From Bacillus sp. AFS073361 (GTDB taxonomy: Bacteria > Bacillota > Bacilli > Bacillales > Cytobacillaceae): DNA of 64,000 nt. Location: contig NZ_NUZU01000032.1 in assembly GCF_002567005.1 (NCBI RefSeq), forward strand, positions 22,411 to 86,410, read 5' to 3'. The position numbers were made by a program, and so were the translations under genes. Positions 45,118 to 55,232 of the stretch are shown here, piece by piece. Each line of letters opens with the position of its first letter. Positions within the stretch are counted from its first letter, which is position 1. Below the pieces are notes generated by a model. That model was not told where the DNA came from. It saw only the letters and a program-made list of their open reading frames with translations, and ran no database searches.

Positions 45118-45243
45118 ATCTTCTCCCATCCAGACTATACTGTCGGCTTTGGAATCTCACCAAATCCTGCCATAAAACGGCTCGCGGGCTTATGAGTTTT
45201 ACTCAAATACCGCCGATCGGGAATTTCACCCTGCCCCGAAGAT
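45118..45243 (-). promoter_or_regulatory. FMN riboswitch (RFN element)
   Basis: Read on the minus strand this contains the conserved RFN blocks: closing stem ATCTTC...GAAGAT, GGGGCAGGGTGAAATTCCCGA, CCGGCGGT-like core (GATCGGCGGTATT), AGCCCGCGAGC, GGCAGGATTTGGTGAGATTCC and AAAGCCGACAGTATAGTCTGG. It senses FMN and controls the riboflavin transporter downstream. Confidence 0.98.
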
Positions 45244-45268
45244 AGATCGATATTAAATTACAATTTCA

Positions 45269-45297
45269 ATTATACTGCAGAACTTATCTTTTGTTAA
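45269..45297 (-). promoter_or_regulatory. Sigma-A promoter of the riboswitch-ribU transcript
   Basis: On the minus strand TTAACA (45297-45292) and a perfect TATAAT (45274-45269) are 17 bases apart. The predicted start is about 20 bases before the RFN closing stem. Confidence 0.75.
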
Positions 45298-45306
45298 GTA
45301 AAAGGT

Positions 45307-45356
45307 TTCACGTAACAAGACCCGCAGAAAATAGTCTGCGGGTCTTGCTGCGTGAA
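45307..45356 (-). terminator. Long-stem terminator after the M23 peptidase gene
   Basis: AAGACCCGCAG...CTGCGGGTCTT is extended outward by TTTCACG/CGTGAAA. On the minus strand it is followed by CCTTTTAC. It adjoins the stop at 45358. Confidence 0.85.
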
Positions 45357-45357
45357 A

Positions 45358-46104
45358 TTAATGTATATTCAATATTTGTTTAGGTTTGATCAAGTCGGTG
45401 GAAAGGTGGTTTAACTCTTTAATCCGGGTCACCGAGATGTTTTTTTCCCTCGAAATCGAATACAATGTATCACCTTGTTTGACGATATATTGCTGGTTTG
45501 TCACCTTGATTTTATCCTCATGATTGAATTTAATATGTGAGCTCGCTTCTAATACAACGCCATTGCTTGCGGCAATCCCTCCGCGTACTGTCTCCCCTGT
45601 GTCAGCTTTTCCTAATATCTTTTCTGGATCCAATGCAAACTTCTTATCATATCTCCATTCTTGCTGATGCGTTTCAAAATGGAGATGTATCCCTGTAGCT
45701 TGTCCAGTTTCCCCCATTTTTCCTATTACTGTACCTTGCTTAATCTTTTGTCCTTGAAACACGTTTCTCTTGTTTAAATGTGCATAGACAGTTACTAAAT
45801 GACTTGGGTGTTTAATAAACACTACGTTTCCATATGTATTAGAGTAATAAGATTTCACCACCTGTCCGTCAGCAACTGCTAGTACAGGTGTATTTAATTT
45901 TCCAGCGATATCAATTCCCTTATGCTTACCCATCCTTGTTCCATATGTATCAGAAACTATACCATCTGCAGGCCATATCCATCCATCCTTCATCTCTTTA
46001 TTAACCTGCATACTAGCTTCGGAATGTTTTCCTCCTAAAAATAACAAACTGACACATAGCGCCATAATTAGGGCTATAATAACCCTTTTTATGTAATCTC
46101 GCAT
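45358..46104 (-). CDS. M23-family metallopeptidase with C-terminal LysM
   Basis: A 248-residue secreted or membrane-anchored protein: hydrophobic helix about 7-29, LytM/M23 domain about 42-165 (MGKHKGIDIAGK and the second motif GIHLHFETH), and a C-terminal LysM (about 203-247, YIVKQGDTLYSISREKN). Both zinc-binding motifs are intact, so it could be an active endopeptidase of peptidoglycan. Spore or wall role is inference. It is a single-gene unit between rsiX and ribU; no B. subtilis counterpart at this site is known to me. Confidence 0.88.
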   Translation of the reverse strand: MRDYIKRVIIALIMALCVSLLFLGGKHSEASMQVNKEMKDGWIWPADGIVSDTYGTRMGKHKGIDIAGKLNTPVLAVADGQVVKSYYSNTYGNVVFIKHPSHLVTVYAHLNKRNVFQGQKIKQGTVIGKMGETGQATGIHLHFETHQQEWRYDKKFALDPEKILGKADTGETVRGGIAASNGVVLEASSHIKFNHEDKIKVTNQQYIVKQGDTLYSISREKNISVTRIKELNHLSTDLIKPKQILNIH

Positions 46105-46239
46105 TTTCTTTAGTCACTCTCCTTATTTCTTTTCCTCCTCCACACAATATGTAGTATTTTTCACCTTTAGAACATATTCCTTATCGGTGGAGTGATTAGG
46201 CATACTTGTTATAATTTGGAGAAATGATAAATAATATTC

Positions 46240-46268
46240 ATTAAAAAATCAACCTTTAACGGTTGATT
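46240..46268 (-). terminator. Terminator after rsiX
   Basis: AATCAACC (46247-46254) pairs with GGTTGATT (46261-46268); TTTTTTAATG follows on the minus strand, seven bases after the rsiX stop. Confidence 0.8.
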
Positions 46269-46275
46269 AAGTAAA

Positions 46276-47451
46276 TTATTGTAATGTCCGTTGATTCGGA
46301 GCCAGCGGTACTTTGTTCTTTTTTGACAGGTCAAATGGACCAAGATTTTTTATTGGCGGGTTCGTAATAAAGACTTTTTCTAATCCGAATTCTTTTGCAG
46401 TTAATAACAGTGACTCATAAGCGTTGATTGTTGATTGATCATCTTGAAGGCTCGTATTATCCTCTATTGATACAATTAACGTTTTCTCTTTAATAGAAAC
46501 CTCATTTATCGGAAGTGCAGGTAAAAGTGAACTTTTTAATCCTAGTGTGGGCTGATCCTTTTTCATTTCCTCAACAGCCGTCTTAATATCTTCATATTTT
46601 TCTATAGATGGGACTAGGAAGGGTATATCATTACCCTCAGAATAATAAAAGAAGTAGGCATGATTCTTTTGTTGCTTTATCCTCACTTCGTCTTGATGAC
46701 CATAATTCCCCAATTCAATACCAGGTTCACCATTGGTTGAAAATCTTATCTTTTTAATATCACTATTGGAGGAGATATCTTTTTTCAGTACATTAATGAA
46801 ATTTGTTTCTGTCGCTGATCCTTGTCCATACTGATGGTTTGATGGAACATCGACTAAGATAGCATTATTTTTTTCATCAAGTTTCAATGAAGCACTAAGA
46901 GGATAGAATTCACTTAATCCCCATTCCTGCTCCTTTAAATTCACCATATTTTCATTAAATAACTCTAGCCATTTTTTCTCATTTGAATCATTAATTATTG
47001 TTGAAACGGGTACAAGGATTTGTATTTGGGGGTCAGGAATCCAGAAGGTTAATACTTTTCCATCACCCACTTCTTCATCATAAATAGCCGTTTTCGAAGT
47101 TTGAGTTTTATCAGCTCCTGAAAATGTCCATGCTTTTGGACTTGCATCCTCCTTTTTCAATGCAATGGTTGAATTTTCATCTGCCTTTTGTATGTCACGC
47201 TCTACAGATGATTTTTCTTGACCAGCGTGATCCTCTGAATATTGTGGCCCGACCATTAATTTAGGAATTAAGATAAAGAAGATGAGCAAGGCAGCAACAG
47301 TAGCAAGACCAGGTACCAGCCATTGTTTTGGTTTCTTTTTTCTTATCGGAAGATTTTCGTAAATGTCACGAGGATTGCGATCATCTTGTATTTTAGGCAT
47401 CTGCCTTAATAATTCTTCGAGCTGCTTATCGCTCCACTCTGACTTTTTCAC
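46276..47451 (-). CDS. rsiX: Anti-sigma factor RsiX
   Basis: A 391-residue membrane protein with an N-terminal cytoplasmic sigma-binding part (about 1-42), one membrane helix (about 44-64) and a large extracellular domain with two GerMN-like segments (about 130-390). It should hold SigX inactive. GTG start at 47451 lies 26 bases inside the sigX reading frame, giving strong translational coupling. A terminator follows. Confidence 0.9.
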   Translation of the reverse strand: MKKSEWSDKQLEELLRQMPKIQDDRNPRDIYENLPIRKKKPKQWLVPGLATVAALLIFFILIPKLMVGPQYSEDHAGQEKSSVERDIQKADENSTIALKKEDASPKAWTFSGADKTQTSKTAIYDEEVGDGKVLTFWIPDPQIQILVPVSTIINDSNEKKWLELFNENMVNLKEQEWGLSEFYPLSASLKLDEKNNAILVDVPSNHQYGQGSATETNFINVLKKDISSNSDIKKIRFSTNGEPGIELGNYGHQDEVRIKQQKNHAYFFYYSEGNDIPFLVPSIEKYEDIKTAVEEMKKDQPTLGLKSSLLPALPINEVSIKEKTLIVSIEDNTSLQDDQSTINAYESLLLTAKEFGLEKVFITNPPIKNLGPFDLSKKNKVPLAPNQRTLQ

Positions 47452-47977
47452 TAGTTAATCCCTCCTTTTCATAAGAAAGTTCCATATGCTTCTTCAATAC
47501 CTTTAACGAACGGTGTTGTGTAGTTTTCACCTTACTTTCAGTCCATCCTAGTGCTTGGGCAGTTTCAGAAATAGATAAATCTTGTATATACCGTAGAATT
47601 ATTACAGCTCTTTGATCCAGTGTGCAATATTCGAGGCAATTATATACCCATCTGATTTCTTCCCTTTGTACTGCAATTTCTTCTGGAATCGGATATCCGT
47701 CTTTCAGTTGATCAGTTGACCAATCGAATTTTTCCAGTAATCTTCCTTTCCAACCTTTTTGTTTTCGGAAAAAGTCTATAGCTACATTTCTCGCAATCGA
47801 AAAAAGCCATGTTTTCTCACTGCTTTTCCCTTCAAAACGACGATAGGATTTAAATACCCTTATATAAACCTCTTGGACAAGATCCTCTGCTTGTTCTTTG
47901 TTTCTAACCATATAAAATAGAAATTGAAAAACGTCGTGATGGTATTTTTGATAAAGTTCATCGAAAACGGAGTCCAT
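47426..47977 (-). CDS. sigX: ECF RNA polymerase sigma factor SigX
   Basis: The 183-residue ECF sigma factor has region 2 (about 15-75, LFYMVRNKEQAEDLVQEVYI) and region 4 (about 120-172, LPISETAQALGW-like helix-turn-helix ending ESKVKTTQHRSLKVL). In B. subtilis SigX controls cell-envelope charge and peptide-resistance genes. Upstream is an ECF-type promoter (48005-48031), consistent with autoregulation. The gene order resE-sigX-rsiX matches B. subtilis. Confidence 0.95.
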   Translation of the reverse strand: MDSVFDELYQKYHHDVFQFLFYMVRNKEQAEDLVQEVYIRVFKSYRRFEGKSSEKTWLFSIARNVAIDFFRKQKGWKGRLLEKFDWSTDQLKDGYPIPEEIAVQREEIRWVYNCLEYCTLDQRAVIILRYIQDLSISETAQALGWTESKVKTTQHRSLKVLKKHMELSYEKEGLTSEKVRVER

Positions 47978-48004
47978 CCATTCCCCTCCCCGTTCATAAT
48001 ATTA

Positions 48005-48031
48005 GTCGATTTATATGTATAAAAAGTTTCA
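48005..48031 (-). promoter_or_regulatory. ECF (sigma-X type) promoter of sigX-rsiX
   Basis: On the minus strand TGAAAC (48031-48026) and CGAC (48008-48005) are 17 bases apart, close to the B. subtilis sigma-X pattern TGTAAC-N17-CGAC. The predicted start is about 20 bases upstream of the sigX ATG. Confidence 0.65.
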
Positions 48032-48101
48032 CCTTATAAATATAGACTTTTTTGTGACAAAATGAAAGGTATTATTTGGAATAGATTTCCTAAAGATTTG
48101 A

Positions 48102-48137
48102 CAAAAAACTCATCCTATTTTTATGGATGAGTTTTTG
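48102..48137 (-). terminator. Terminator after resE
   Basis: AAAAACTCATCC (48104-48115) and GGATGAGTTTTT (48125-48136) pair perfectly, with a TTTTTTGTC continuation on the minus strand. It lies about 70 bases past the resE stop. Confidence 0.88.
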
Positions 48138-48208
48138 ATTGAACAATATTTTTTTCTTAAATGTTCCCCGTGAATCAAGAACAGTCGGCAAAAAACTTGT
48201 TCATTTTA

Positions 48209-49996
48209 CTATTTTCGAGGTACTAAAAAGGAAAATGTCGTCCCCTGTCCAAGTTTACTTTGAACCGAGATATGACCATGATGTGCATCAATAATATTTT
48301 TTGCTATGGCTAGTCCAAGGCCTGTTCCTGCTCTTCCTCTAGTTCGTGCCTTATCAGCTTTATAAAAGCGCTCAAAAACGAACGGCAAGTCTTCTTCAGG
48401 AATACCAGAGCCAGAATCCTTTACTCCAATCATGATTCCCTTTTCTTCAGATCCGACACTTAATTTAACTGATCCACCTTTAGGTGTATGTCTGATTGCA
48501 TTATCAATTAAATTAGTGAGTACCTGTTCGATTCGATCAGGATCAAAAGAAATAGAGGTGATTCCATTTTCAATCTCCACATACAATCGAATTTCATTAT
48601 CTTTAGCTAAACCCTGAAACTTATGGATTATACGATTAATAAATGAAGAAATATCAATTTCTTCCATTGTTAGTTGAAGATGACCCGCTTCCATTCGCGC
48701 CAGATCCAGCAACTCATTTACAAGCCGGCCCATCCGCAATGATTCATCGTAGATAACCTTTGCCATTTCCTTTTTCTCTTCCTGGGATTCAGCAATATCA
48801 TCTACAATCGCCTCACTATACCCTTGTAACATCGATATAGGTGTTCTAAGTTCATGTGAAACATTTGCAATAAAATCTTGTCTCATCTTATCTAGCTGCC
48901 GTTCCTCTGTCATATCCCTTAAAACAGCAACAGCACCGCGGATAAAACGGTTACTATATAAGGGGCTTACTAAGATGACCCAATGCCTGCCTTGAAACGA
49001 AATTTCACCAATTTGTTCAGACTCAGTATCTACTGCTTGTTGAAATAGATCCATTACCTCCGTTGGGATAGCCTCAGAATCAGCACTTAATACACCCATT
49101 TCATAATACCAATATTGTAGAAAACGGTCAGCCGGGGGATTAGTAATTAAGATTGTACCATCCCGATTAAAAGTAATAACTCCATCTGCCATACTACTTA
49201 AGATACTTGATAGCTGCTCTTTTTCTTGGCTGAGTGCACTCATATTGAATTTCAATTGTCTGCCCATTTGATTAAACGCAGTTGCTAATTCACCAATTTC
49301 ATCGTGAGTGAGGATTGGAACTTTGGTATCGAACTTCCCTCGAGCCACTTCAAATGCTGCTTCCCTCATCTTTCTTAACGGAGCAGCAATTCTTGTAGAT
49401 AAAAAGAATGCAAAAATCGTTGTAAGAATAATTGCAACGCCAGCCACAAGTAGAATAAATTTTGTTGTTTCATGAGTTGTTTCCTGCATGACTTCCATTG
49501 ATTGATAAATAAATACAGCACTATGCTTTTCGCCAGGAAGATGCAAAGGTACACCGATAATCGTAAACTTTGTTCCCTTTCCATCATCATCATTTTCATT
49601 GAACGTAAGTGTGGAAACCTTTTCTACATTAACGTCTCTTTGAAAGACCTGTGATAAATTTGGGTCATTCTTAATATCTGTCAATGATAATCTTTTCGTC
49701 TTTTCTGTGTTTGGAGAGTAGTAGATTTCATTATCATTTTTGATGATGACAACATTATTTACTTTATCGATAATTTCCCAGGATATCTCTAATCCAAGTG
49801 ATAATTCCCCATTAGTATGGCCTTCTAAAACGTTAGCAATCTTCTCGGCTGTATTGGTTAAATCCTCTTTCATCCCAAGAGTATTGTAGTTTTGGAAAAA
49901 TTCGAGAAGCATGATTGTTAAGATGAAAAGCACAACTGAAACTAATAAAAGAATCGTTAACCATAGCTTTCCTACAACACTTCTTAAAAAGGTCAT
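48209..49996 (-). CDS. resE: Sensor histidine kinase ResE
   Basis: The 595-residue kinase has two membrane helices (about 11-33 and 180-200) enclosing an extracellular domain, then HAMP (201-253), PAS (about 260-365), HisKA with H381 in NVSHELRTP, and a HATPase domain (about 480-595, [18 protein letters not shown]). With ResD it senses oxygen limitation and nitric oxide and controls respiration genes. The ATG overlaps the resD stop by four bases. Confidence 0.97.
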   Translation of the reverse strand: MTFLRSVVGKLWLTILLLVSVVLFILTIMLLEFFQNYNTLGMKEDLTNTAEKIANVLEGHTNGELSLGLEISWEIIDKVNNVVIIKNDNEIYYSPNTEKTKRLSLTDIKNDPNLSQVFQRDVNVEKVSTLTFNENDDDGKGTKFTIIGVPLHLPGEKHSAVFIYQSMEVMQETTHETTKFILLVAGVAIILTTIFAFFLSTRIAAPLRKMREAAFEVARGKFDTKVPILTHDEIGELATAFNQMGRQLKFNMSALSQEKEQLSSILSSMADGVITFNRDGTILITNPPADRFLQYWYYEMGVLSADSEAIPTEVMDLFQQAVDTESEQIGEISFQGRHWVILVSPLYSNRFIRGAVAVLRDMTEERQLDKMRQDFIANVSHELRTPISMLQGYSEAIVDDIAESQEEKKEMAKVIYDESLRMGRLVNELLDLARMEAGHLQLTMEEIDISSFINRIIHKFQGLAKDNEIRLYVEIENGITSISFDPDRIEQVLTNLIDNAIRHTPKGGSVKLSVGSEEKGIMIGVKDSGSGIPEEDLPFVFERFYKADKARTRGRAGTGLGLAIAKNIIDAHHGHISVQSKLGQGTTFSFLVPRK

Positions 49997-50709
49997 TCAT
50001 TAATAACCTCAAATTTATAGCCTACACCCCAAACTGTAACGATCATTCTAGCAGCCGGCTCGGAAACTTTATTTAATTTTTCACGGAGACGCTTTACATG
50101 TGTATCTACTGTTCGCAGATCTCCGAAAAACTCGTAATGCCAGACTTCTTTAAGTAATTGTTCCCGGTCAAAAACCTTATCAGGCGCTTTCGATAAGAAA
50201 TAAAGTAATTCATATTCTTTTGGAGTTAAACTAACATCTTTACCATTAGCTGATACTCTGTGTGCATCATTATCAATTGTTAAGTGCGGAAATACAATGA
50301 CGTCTTTAGTTGTTGTTTCCGTTTGCAGGTAACTAGTTTGTGATGATCTTCTTAACAACGCTTTAACCCTTAAGACAACTTCCCGGGGACTGAATGGTTT
50401 AACAATATAATCGTCTGTTCCCACTTCGAATCCTTGAACTCGATTGATTTCTTCCCCTTTTGCTGTCAGCATGATTACTGGCGTTGCCTTTTTTTCTCTT
50501 AATTCACGACAAACTTCAATTCCATCCTTACCAGGCATCATTAGGTCGAGGAGAATGGCATCATAATCATTAGCAAATGCTTTCTCTAATGCCTCATTCC
50601 CGTCTTCCGCTTCATCAATTATATAATCTTCTCGCTCTAAGTACATTTTTAATAAGCGACGAATTCTTTCTTCATCATCTACCACTAAAATTTTCACGTC
50701 TTTATCCAT
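49993..50709 (-). CDS. resD: Response regulator ResD
   Basis: The 238-residue OmpR-type regulator has a receiver domain with acidic pocket D11-D12, phosphoacceptor D55 in LLDLMMPG and the conserved lysine in MLTAKGEE, then a winged-helix DNA-binding domain (about 135-235, ending WGVGYKFEV). The ATG at 50709 follows GGGGGGATTATTA; the upstream open frame is not used. It activates resABC, ctaA and anaerobic genes in B. subtilis. Confidence 0.97.
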   Translation of the reverse strand: MDKDVKILVVDDEERIRRLLKMYLEREDYIIDEAEDGNEALEKAFANDYDAILLDLMMPGKDGIEVCRELREKKATPVIMLTAKGEEINRVQGFEVGTDDYIVKPFSPREVVLRVKALLRRSSQTSYLQTETTTKDVIVFPHLTIDNDAHRVSANGKDVSLTPKEYELLYFLSKAPDKVFDREQLLKEVWHYEFFGDLRTVDTHVKRLREKLNKVSEPAARMIVTVWGVGYKFEVINE

Positions 50710-50827
50710 TAATAATCCCCCCATGGAGTTTATTTTACAAAACACTATTGTTTTATGCTATAATTTCCTGCTAATTCACCTGAAAAATTGTGTCAATATT
50801 TTGACAAACTATAAACATTTGAGTTTT

Positions 50828-50860
50828 AAAAAGGCCCTCACTTTAATAAAAGTGAAGGCT
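50828..50860 (-). terminator. Probable attenuating terminator between resC and resD
   Basis: AGCCTTCACTT and AAGTGAGGGCC pair imperfectly; TTTTTAAAACTC follows on the minus strand. It lies between the resC stop and resD and may reduce read-through; resD may also have its own promoter. Confidence 0.65.
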
Positions 50861-50883
50861 ATAAAATTTAGCTTTAAAGCAAT

Positions 50884-52068
50884 TTAACCTGCATAGGAAT
50901 GGAGTCCAGCAATAACAAGATTTACTGCAACCAGGTTAAACATAATTATGACAAAACCAATAACAGCTAGCCATGCGGATTTTTCTCCATGCCAGCCTTT
51001 TGAAAGACGTAGATGTAAAAATGCTGCGTAAAACAACCAAGTAATTAATGCCCATACTTCTTTTGGATCCCAGCCCCAAAACCGCGACCAAGCCATTTGG
51101 GCCCAAATCATTGCAAAAATCAGGGCACCTAGCGTAAAAACAGGAAAACCGATTAACACAGATCGATAGCTGATTTCATCCACAAAGTCTAGTTTAATAT
51201 TTTTTACAATCGGCTTAAGTGCCGCTGCAATTCGCTTTCTTAAAATTAATCTAATGACGCCATAAATAACAATCCCCGCCATCAATGACCAAATGACTGT
51301 ATTTAATTTTTTTGCATTAATAAAAGCTGGAACCTCGAACAAAGGTTTAAATCCATCTTTAGTTACTAATTCTCCTTCATGTGGACCAGAAAGCGCAGGC
51401 ATTGTATATTCAAGCACAGACGCGTTATCGTGTTTATCAATCCAATTAAATTTTTCATGATAACCCAAACCAGAAAAAATGGAGGAAACAGCAACAAATC
51501 CAATGACTGCAACAAGTGCAAACATCACCATTTCAAGCCAAAAGGTTTGTTTGCTTAATTTGGTTTGATCAATTGCCTTAACAAGATAAATAAGCCCAGC
51601 AGCAAAACTAATCGCTAAAATAGCTTCCCCAATTGCCGCAGTCGTAACATGAATATGTAGCCAATAACTTTGCAGCGCAGGAATTAGTGGCGAAATATCC
51701 TTCGGAAACATACTTGCATAAGCGATAACCAAAATAGCCACAGGCATGGTAAATAATCCAAGTAATGTAGTTCGATAAATAAAATATATAACAATAAATG
51801 CACCGACTAGAGCCATTCCAAAGAATGTTGTAAACTCAAACATATTACTTACTGGAGCGTGTCCTGCCGCAATCCATCTCGTAATAAAATAACCTAATTG
51901 GGAGATAAAACCAATAATCGTTAAAAAGACTGCTATTTTCCCCCACTTATTGGTTCCTTGCTTTTCTTCCCCTTGCTTTTTGGATTTAATCGACCCGCCA
52001 AAAAATAGGGTTGCAACTAAATATATAATAAAAGAAATAAATAATAAATTACTACTTATTGATACCAA
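50884..52068 (-). CDS. resC: Cytochrome c biogenesis protein ResC (CcsA type)
   Basis: The 394-residue membrane protein has eight or more helices and the heme-handling WD motif [20 protein letters not shown]; conserved histidines lie in [14 protein letters not shown] and [15 protein letters not shown]. With ResB it carries heme across the membrane and ligates it to cytochrome c. The start is TTG at 52068, immediately after the resB stop; its ribosome site is formed by the last resB codons (AAGGGGGGAG). Confidence 0.95.
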   Translation of the reverse strand: MVSISSNLLFISFIIYLVATLFFGGSIKSKKQGEEKQGTNKWGKIAVFLTIIGFISQLGYFITRWIAAGHAPVSNMFEFTTFFGMALVGAFIVIYFIYRTTLLGLFTMPVAILVIAYASMFPKDISPLIPALQSYWLHIHVTTAAIGEAILAISFAAGLIYLVKAIDQTKLSKQTFWLEMVMFALVAVIGFVAVSSIFSGLGYHEKFNWIDKHDNASVLEYTMPALSGPHEGELVTKDGFKPLFEVPAFINAKKLNTVIWSLMAGIVIYGVIRLILRKRIAAALKPIVKNIKLDFVDEISYRSVLIGFPVFTLGALIFAMIWAQMAWSRFWGWDPKEVWALITWLFYAAFLHLRLSKGWHGEKSAWLAVIGFVIIMFNLVAVNLVIAGLHSYAG

Positions 52069-53691
52069 CTAGACTCCCCCCTTATCCGATTCTTCTAATT
52101 GAGTTTGATCAATTGGCATTTTAAGATTCGTATCTGCCAATACACCTTCAATTTCTCGTTTTAATCCATACCAATTTTTATTTGTGTGCGCAGCAATCCA
52201 GACTTCGCCGTTTTTATTTTGAAGCCAAATGCGGCGATGATTCCAATAGGCACCTTGAATGACACCAATCATAAAGATGATTCCACCTATAATAATCACC
52301 CAAAGGGTTGAATCTTTACGAACAATAAAGCCTGAAACATTTGTTGTTTCGATTCCATTGAAGGACATCTTATATTGGTTATCACCAAATGGTTCAATTG
52401 TTTGCTTGATGGCTACAAAACTTGTTTCTCCTTTTGGCTTATCAGGAGTCACCATCCGAAAGACAAAAGCAGGGTTGTTGGGTACCCGTGATTTAGTGGT
52501 TGGCTCGCCATTGTCTGCAAATTCAAAGTCAGGAAAATAGTTTAGTATTTCAACTGAGTAGCCCTTTCCGAGGTCATATTTCATCTTCGGATCTCTTAGG
52601 TCAACTGTAAGTTCGCCCATGGATTGGTTTGTCTTTTTATTTGTCAAACCAAATGACATTTTATTTAATTCATTCCTGAATGAAGCCTGGAAAACCGAAT
52701 AGCCTTCATATGTGAGTGGTAAATTTACACGTACCTTATAATCTTCAACCTTTTTAAGGGTTGGTTTCTCTCCAGGGAGATTTTCTCCAACTCGTTTATA
52801 TAGAACAACGTTAGATTGATAATTTTTTACAACTTCCCCGGCCTTATCAATCGCCTTTTCAAAGGTTTTATCTTTATTTTTATCGTAATGCTCCAGAATG
52901 AACTTGTTATTTTGAAGATAGAACTTTCCATCCGTCTCTGGAACAACAGCTGTTTCACCTTCACGCACCCAAAGGTCCTCGTTAACATACATTCCTGGAA
53001 TAAAGCGCAGCATACCGCCGAATAAGAAAATAATTAAACCGACATGGTTTACGTATGGACCCCAGCGAGAAAAACGACCCTTTTCCGCTAGAATATCTCC
53101 ATTTTCTTCTCGAATATTGTAGCGCCGTTCTTGTAAATGTTTCTTAACGATTGAAAAATCACTTTCACTTGCTGATTCGTTCACCCCGAAAACACGCTGA
53201 CGTTTTAAAAAACCTTCATGTCGAGTTACTCTTTGGGCTTTAAGAGCCTTATACAATGGCACAACACGATCAAGACTACAAATGACTAGCGATATTCCAA
53301 TCATTGCAATCAAAACTAAGTACCACCAAGAACTATATAGGTTATTAAATCCCAATTGGTAATATAATTTACCAAACCAGCCATATTCTTGTTCGTAGTA
53401 TACATCTGGAGGTAAATCGATATACATTTCTTGAGGCAATATGGTACCAAGTGATGAGGCAATTAAGGTGATTATAATCAGCCAAACGCCAACTTTTACT
53501 GATGAAAAAAAGTTCCATATTTTATCAATAATCGTTTTATTATATGTTTGTGAACGGCGTGCACTCCCTTCATAACGCATATCAATAAGCTGTTCTGTAG
53601 TAGATTGAACGATCAGCTCTTTTCCACATGCTTCACATAAAACGGTTCCATGGGGATTCACATGCCCACATTCACATTTAACATCCTTCAT
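52069..53691 (-). CDS. resB: Cytochrome c biogenesis protein ResB (CcsB type)
   Basis: The 540-residue protein begins with a small zinc ribbon (CECGHVNPHGTVLCEACGK, cysteines at 5, 7, 19 and 22), then three N-terminal membrane helices, a large extracytoplasmic domain and a final C-terminal helix (about 465-487). It pairs with ResC in system II cytochrome c maturation. ATG start at 53691; adjoins resC without a gap. Confidence 0.95.
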   Translation of the reverse strand: MKDVKCECGHVNPHGTVLCEACGKELIVQSTTEQLIDMRYEGSARRSQTYNKTIIDKIWNFFSSVKVGVWLIIITLIASSLGTILPQEMYIDLPPDVYYEQEYGWFGKLYYQLGFNNLYSSWWYLVLIAMIGISLVICSLDRVVPLYKALKAQRVTRHEGFLKRQRVFGVNESASESDFSIVKKHLQERRYNIREENGDILAEKGRFSRWGPYVNHVGLIIFLFGGMLRFIPGMYVNEDLWVREGETAVVPETDGKFYLQNNKFILEHYDKNKDKTFEKAIDKAGEVVKNYQSNVVLYKRVGENLPGEKPTLKKVEDYKVRVNLPLTYEGYSVFQASFRNELNKMSFGLTNKKTNQSMGELTVDLRDPKMKYDLGKGYSVEILNYFPDFEFADNGEPTTKSRVPNNPAFVFRMVTPDKPKGETSFVAIKQTIEPFGDNQYKMSFNGIETTNVSGFIVRKDSTLWVIIIGGIIFMIGVIQGAYWNHRRIWLQNKNGEVWIAAHTNKNWYGLKREIEGVLADTNLKMPIDQTQLEESDKGGV

Positions 53692-53712
53692 TCGAAAAAA
53701 CTCCCTACAACC

Positions 53713-54237
53713 TTAAGGTTTAATTTTCTCCATAAACTCCCTTACTTTTTCTTCCGTGAGTTCACCAGTATAATAATTTACAACTTCGCCATTTTTATCA
53801 ATTAAAAAAGTAGCTGGAAGCGGATCAATACCATAAGTATTCATGACTTCTTTATCCGTATCAATCATAATTGGAAAATCCAGTTTTAAACGCTCTGCAA
53901 ATTGATTAACTGCGAGTTCAGATTCTTGAATATCTACTGTCAAGACTTGAACACCTTTGTCTTTATACTGATGATACTGATTATTAATATAAGGCATTTC
54001 CTTTTTACATGGCGGGCACCATGTTCCCCAGAAATTCAGGAATACCCCTTGTCCACGGTAATCTGAAAGCTGATGCTTTTTTCCTTGCATATCGACCAAT
54101 GCAAAATCAGGAGCCTGTGCACCTACCGCAACTTTTTGTTTCGTATCGTTTGTAAAATTTTGATACAACGTATAAACAACGGCAGCACCTAGTAATAGTA
54201 AGATGATGGATCTTATAACTAATCGCCGTTTTTTCAT
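53713..54237 (-). CDS. resA: Thiol-disulfide oxidoreductase ResA
   Basis: The 174-residue thioredoxin-fold protein is anchored by an N-terminal helix (about 6-26). The active site is C74-P-P-C77 and E80, exactly as in B. subtilis ResA, which reduces apocytochrome c heme-binding cysteines outside the membrane. It is first of resABC, 21 bp before resB, and preceded by a TATAAT promoter with a TGTGAAT box. Confidence 0.97.
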   Translation of the reverse strand: MKKRRLVIRSIILLLLGAAVVYTLYQNFTNDTKQKVAVGAQAPDFALVDMQGKKHQLSDYRGQGVFLNFWGTWCPPCKKEMPYINNQYHQYKDKGVQVLTVDIQESELAVNQFAERLKLDFPIMIDTDKEVMNTYGIDPLPATFLIDKNGEVVNYYTGELTEEKVREFMEKIKP

Positions 54238-54276
54238 AAGAAAACCCTCCCATAACCACTTGACACAGTTTGTCTA

Positions 54277-54303
54277 ATTATAGCATTTCTCAATATATTC
54301 ACA
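54277..54303 (-). promoter_or_regulatory. Candidate resA promoter with ResD-like box
   Basis: On the minus strand a perfect TATAAT (54282-54277) lies about 33 bases before the resA ATG region. Instead of a consensus -35, TGTGAATAT (54303-54295) is found, which resembles reported ResD-binding sequences. Activation by ResD is known for resA in B. subtilis; the site here is inference. Confidence 0.45.
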
Positions 54304-54334
54304 GTGTTAACGCAGAACGTAATTTGTGACGGTT

Positions 54335-55072
54335 TTATGAATTTTTTTTGGCAGACCCCATCCCAAGTGCTCTAAGTTGCTTTACTTCATGTGGTGTCAG
54401 TTCTCTTGCGTCACCTGTTCTTAAACCACTTAATGTTAAAAAACCGTAGCGTTCACGCTTTAATTTCACCACTTCATGGCCAATCGCTTCGAACATCCTT
54501 CTAACCTGACGATTTCTACCTTCATGGATGGTTATTTCAACGATTGCAGTTTGTTTTTTATTATCTGCCGAGAGTAATTTCACTCTTGCAGGGGCCGTTT
54601 TACCATCTTCTAGACGGATACCCCTTTCTAGTTTCCTTAAATTTTCCTTTAAGGGAATTCCTTTCACTTTTGCTACATAAACCTTATCAATTTCATTTTT
54701 AGGATGCATCAGTATATTAGCAAATTCCCCGTCATTGGTTAGCACTAATAAACCTGATGTATCATAATCAAGACGTCCAACGGGATAAATTCTTTCTTTT
54801 AGATGCGGAAAGAAATCTGTGACTACTTTTCTGCCCTTATCATCATTAACACTTGAGATAACTCCTCGTGGTTTATATAAAAGGAAATAAACAGGTTCTT
54901 CTTTCTCAATCTGAATTTCATCTACTTCTACCCTATCAGATGCAGAAACTTTCAGTCCAAGTTCGGTAACAACCTTTCCATTAACCTTTACGCGCCTTTC
55001 TTTTATTAGGTCCTCTGCTTTTCTTCTAGAAGCAATGCCCGCCCGAGCAATTACTTTTTGTAATCTTTCCAT
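54335..55072 (-). CDS. rluB: 23S rRNA pseudouridine synthase RluB
   Basis: The 245-residue enzyme has an N-terminal S4 RNA-binding domain (about 3-60) and an RsuA-type pseudouridine synthase domain with the catalytic aspartate in GRLDYDTSGLLVLTNDG, followed by GRNRQVRRMFEAIGHEV. It modifies 23S rRNA near helix 90-92. Located between resA and spmB, as in B. subtilis. Confidence 0.94.
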   Translation of the reverse strand: MERLQKVIARAGIASRRKAEDLIKERRVKVNGKVVTELGLKVSASDRVEVDEIQIEKEEPVYFLLYKPRGVISSVNDDKGRKVVTDFFPHLKERIYPVGRLDYDTSGLLVLTNDGEFANILMHPKNEIDKVYVAKVKGIPLKENLRKLERGIRLEDGKTAPARVKLLSADNKKQTAIVEITIHEGRNRQVRRMFEAIGHEVVKLKRERYGFLTLSGLRTGDARELTPHEVKQLRALGMGSAKKNS

Positions 55073-55196
55073 TGTTCCACCTCGAATTTATCTATATAAA
55101 ACGATTTGACAGCAGCAAACTGCATCCTATCCTTATGAATTATGACACAATTCCTTCACTTTTCAAAGTAACGGATATTATTACAGAAAAATAAAA

Positions 55197-55220
55197 ATAG
55201 CATGTCCAAAGAACATGCTA
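55197..55220 (-). terminator. Terminator after spmB
   Basis: TAGCATGTCC / GAACATGCTA arms with a short loop, then TTTTTATTTTTC on the minus strand. Confidence 0.85.
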
Positions 55221-55232
55221 CAATCGTGTTAA

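Noticed and set aside
46276..47451. rsiX as a germination GerM-like gene
   Set aside because: GerMN-like segments are present, but the N-terminal sigma-binding part, the overlap with sigX and gene order identify it as anti-sigma factor RsiX.
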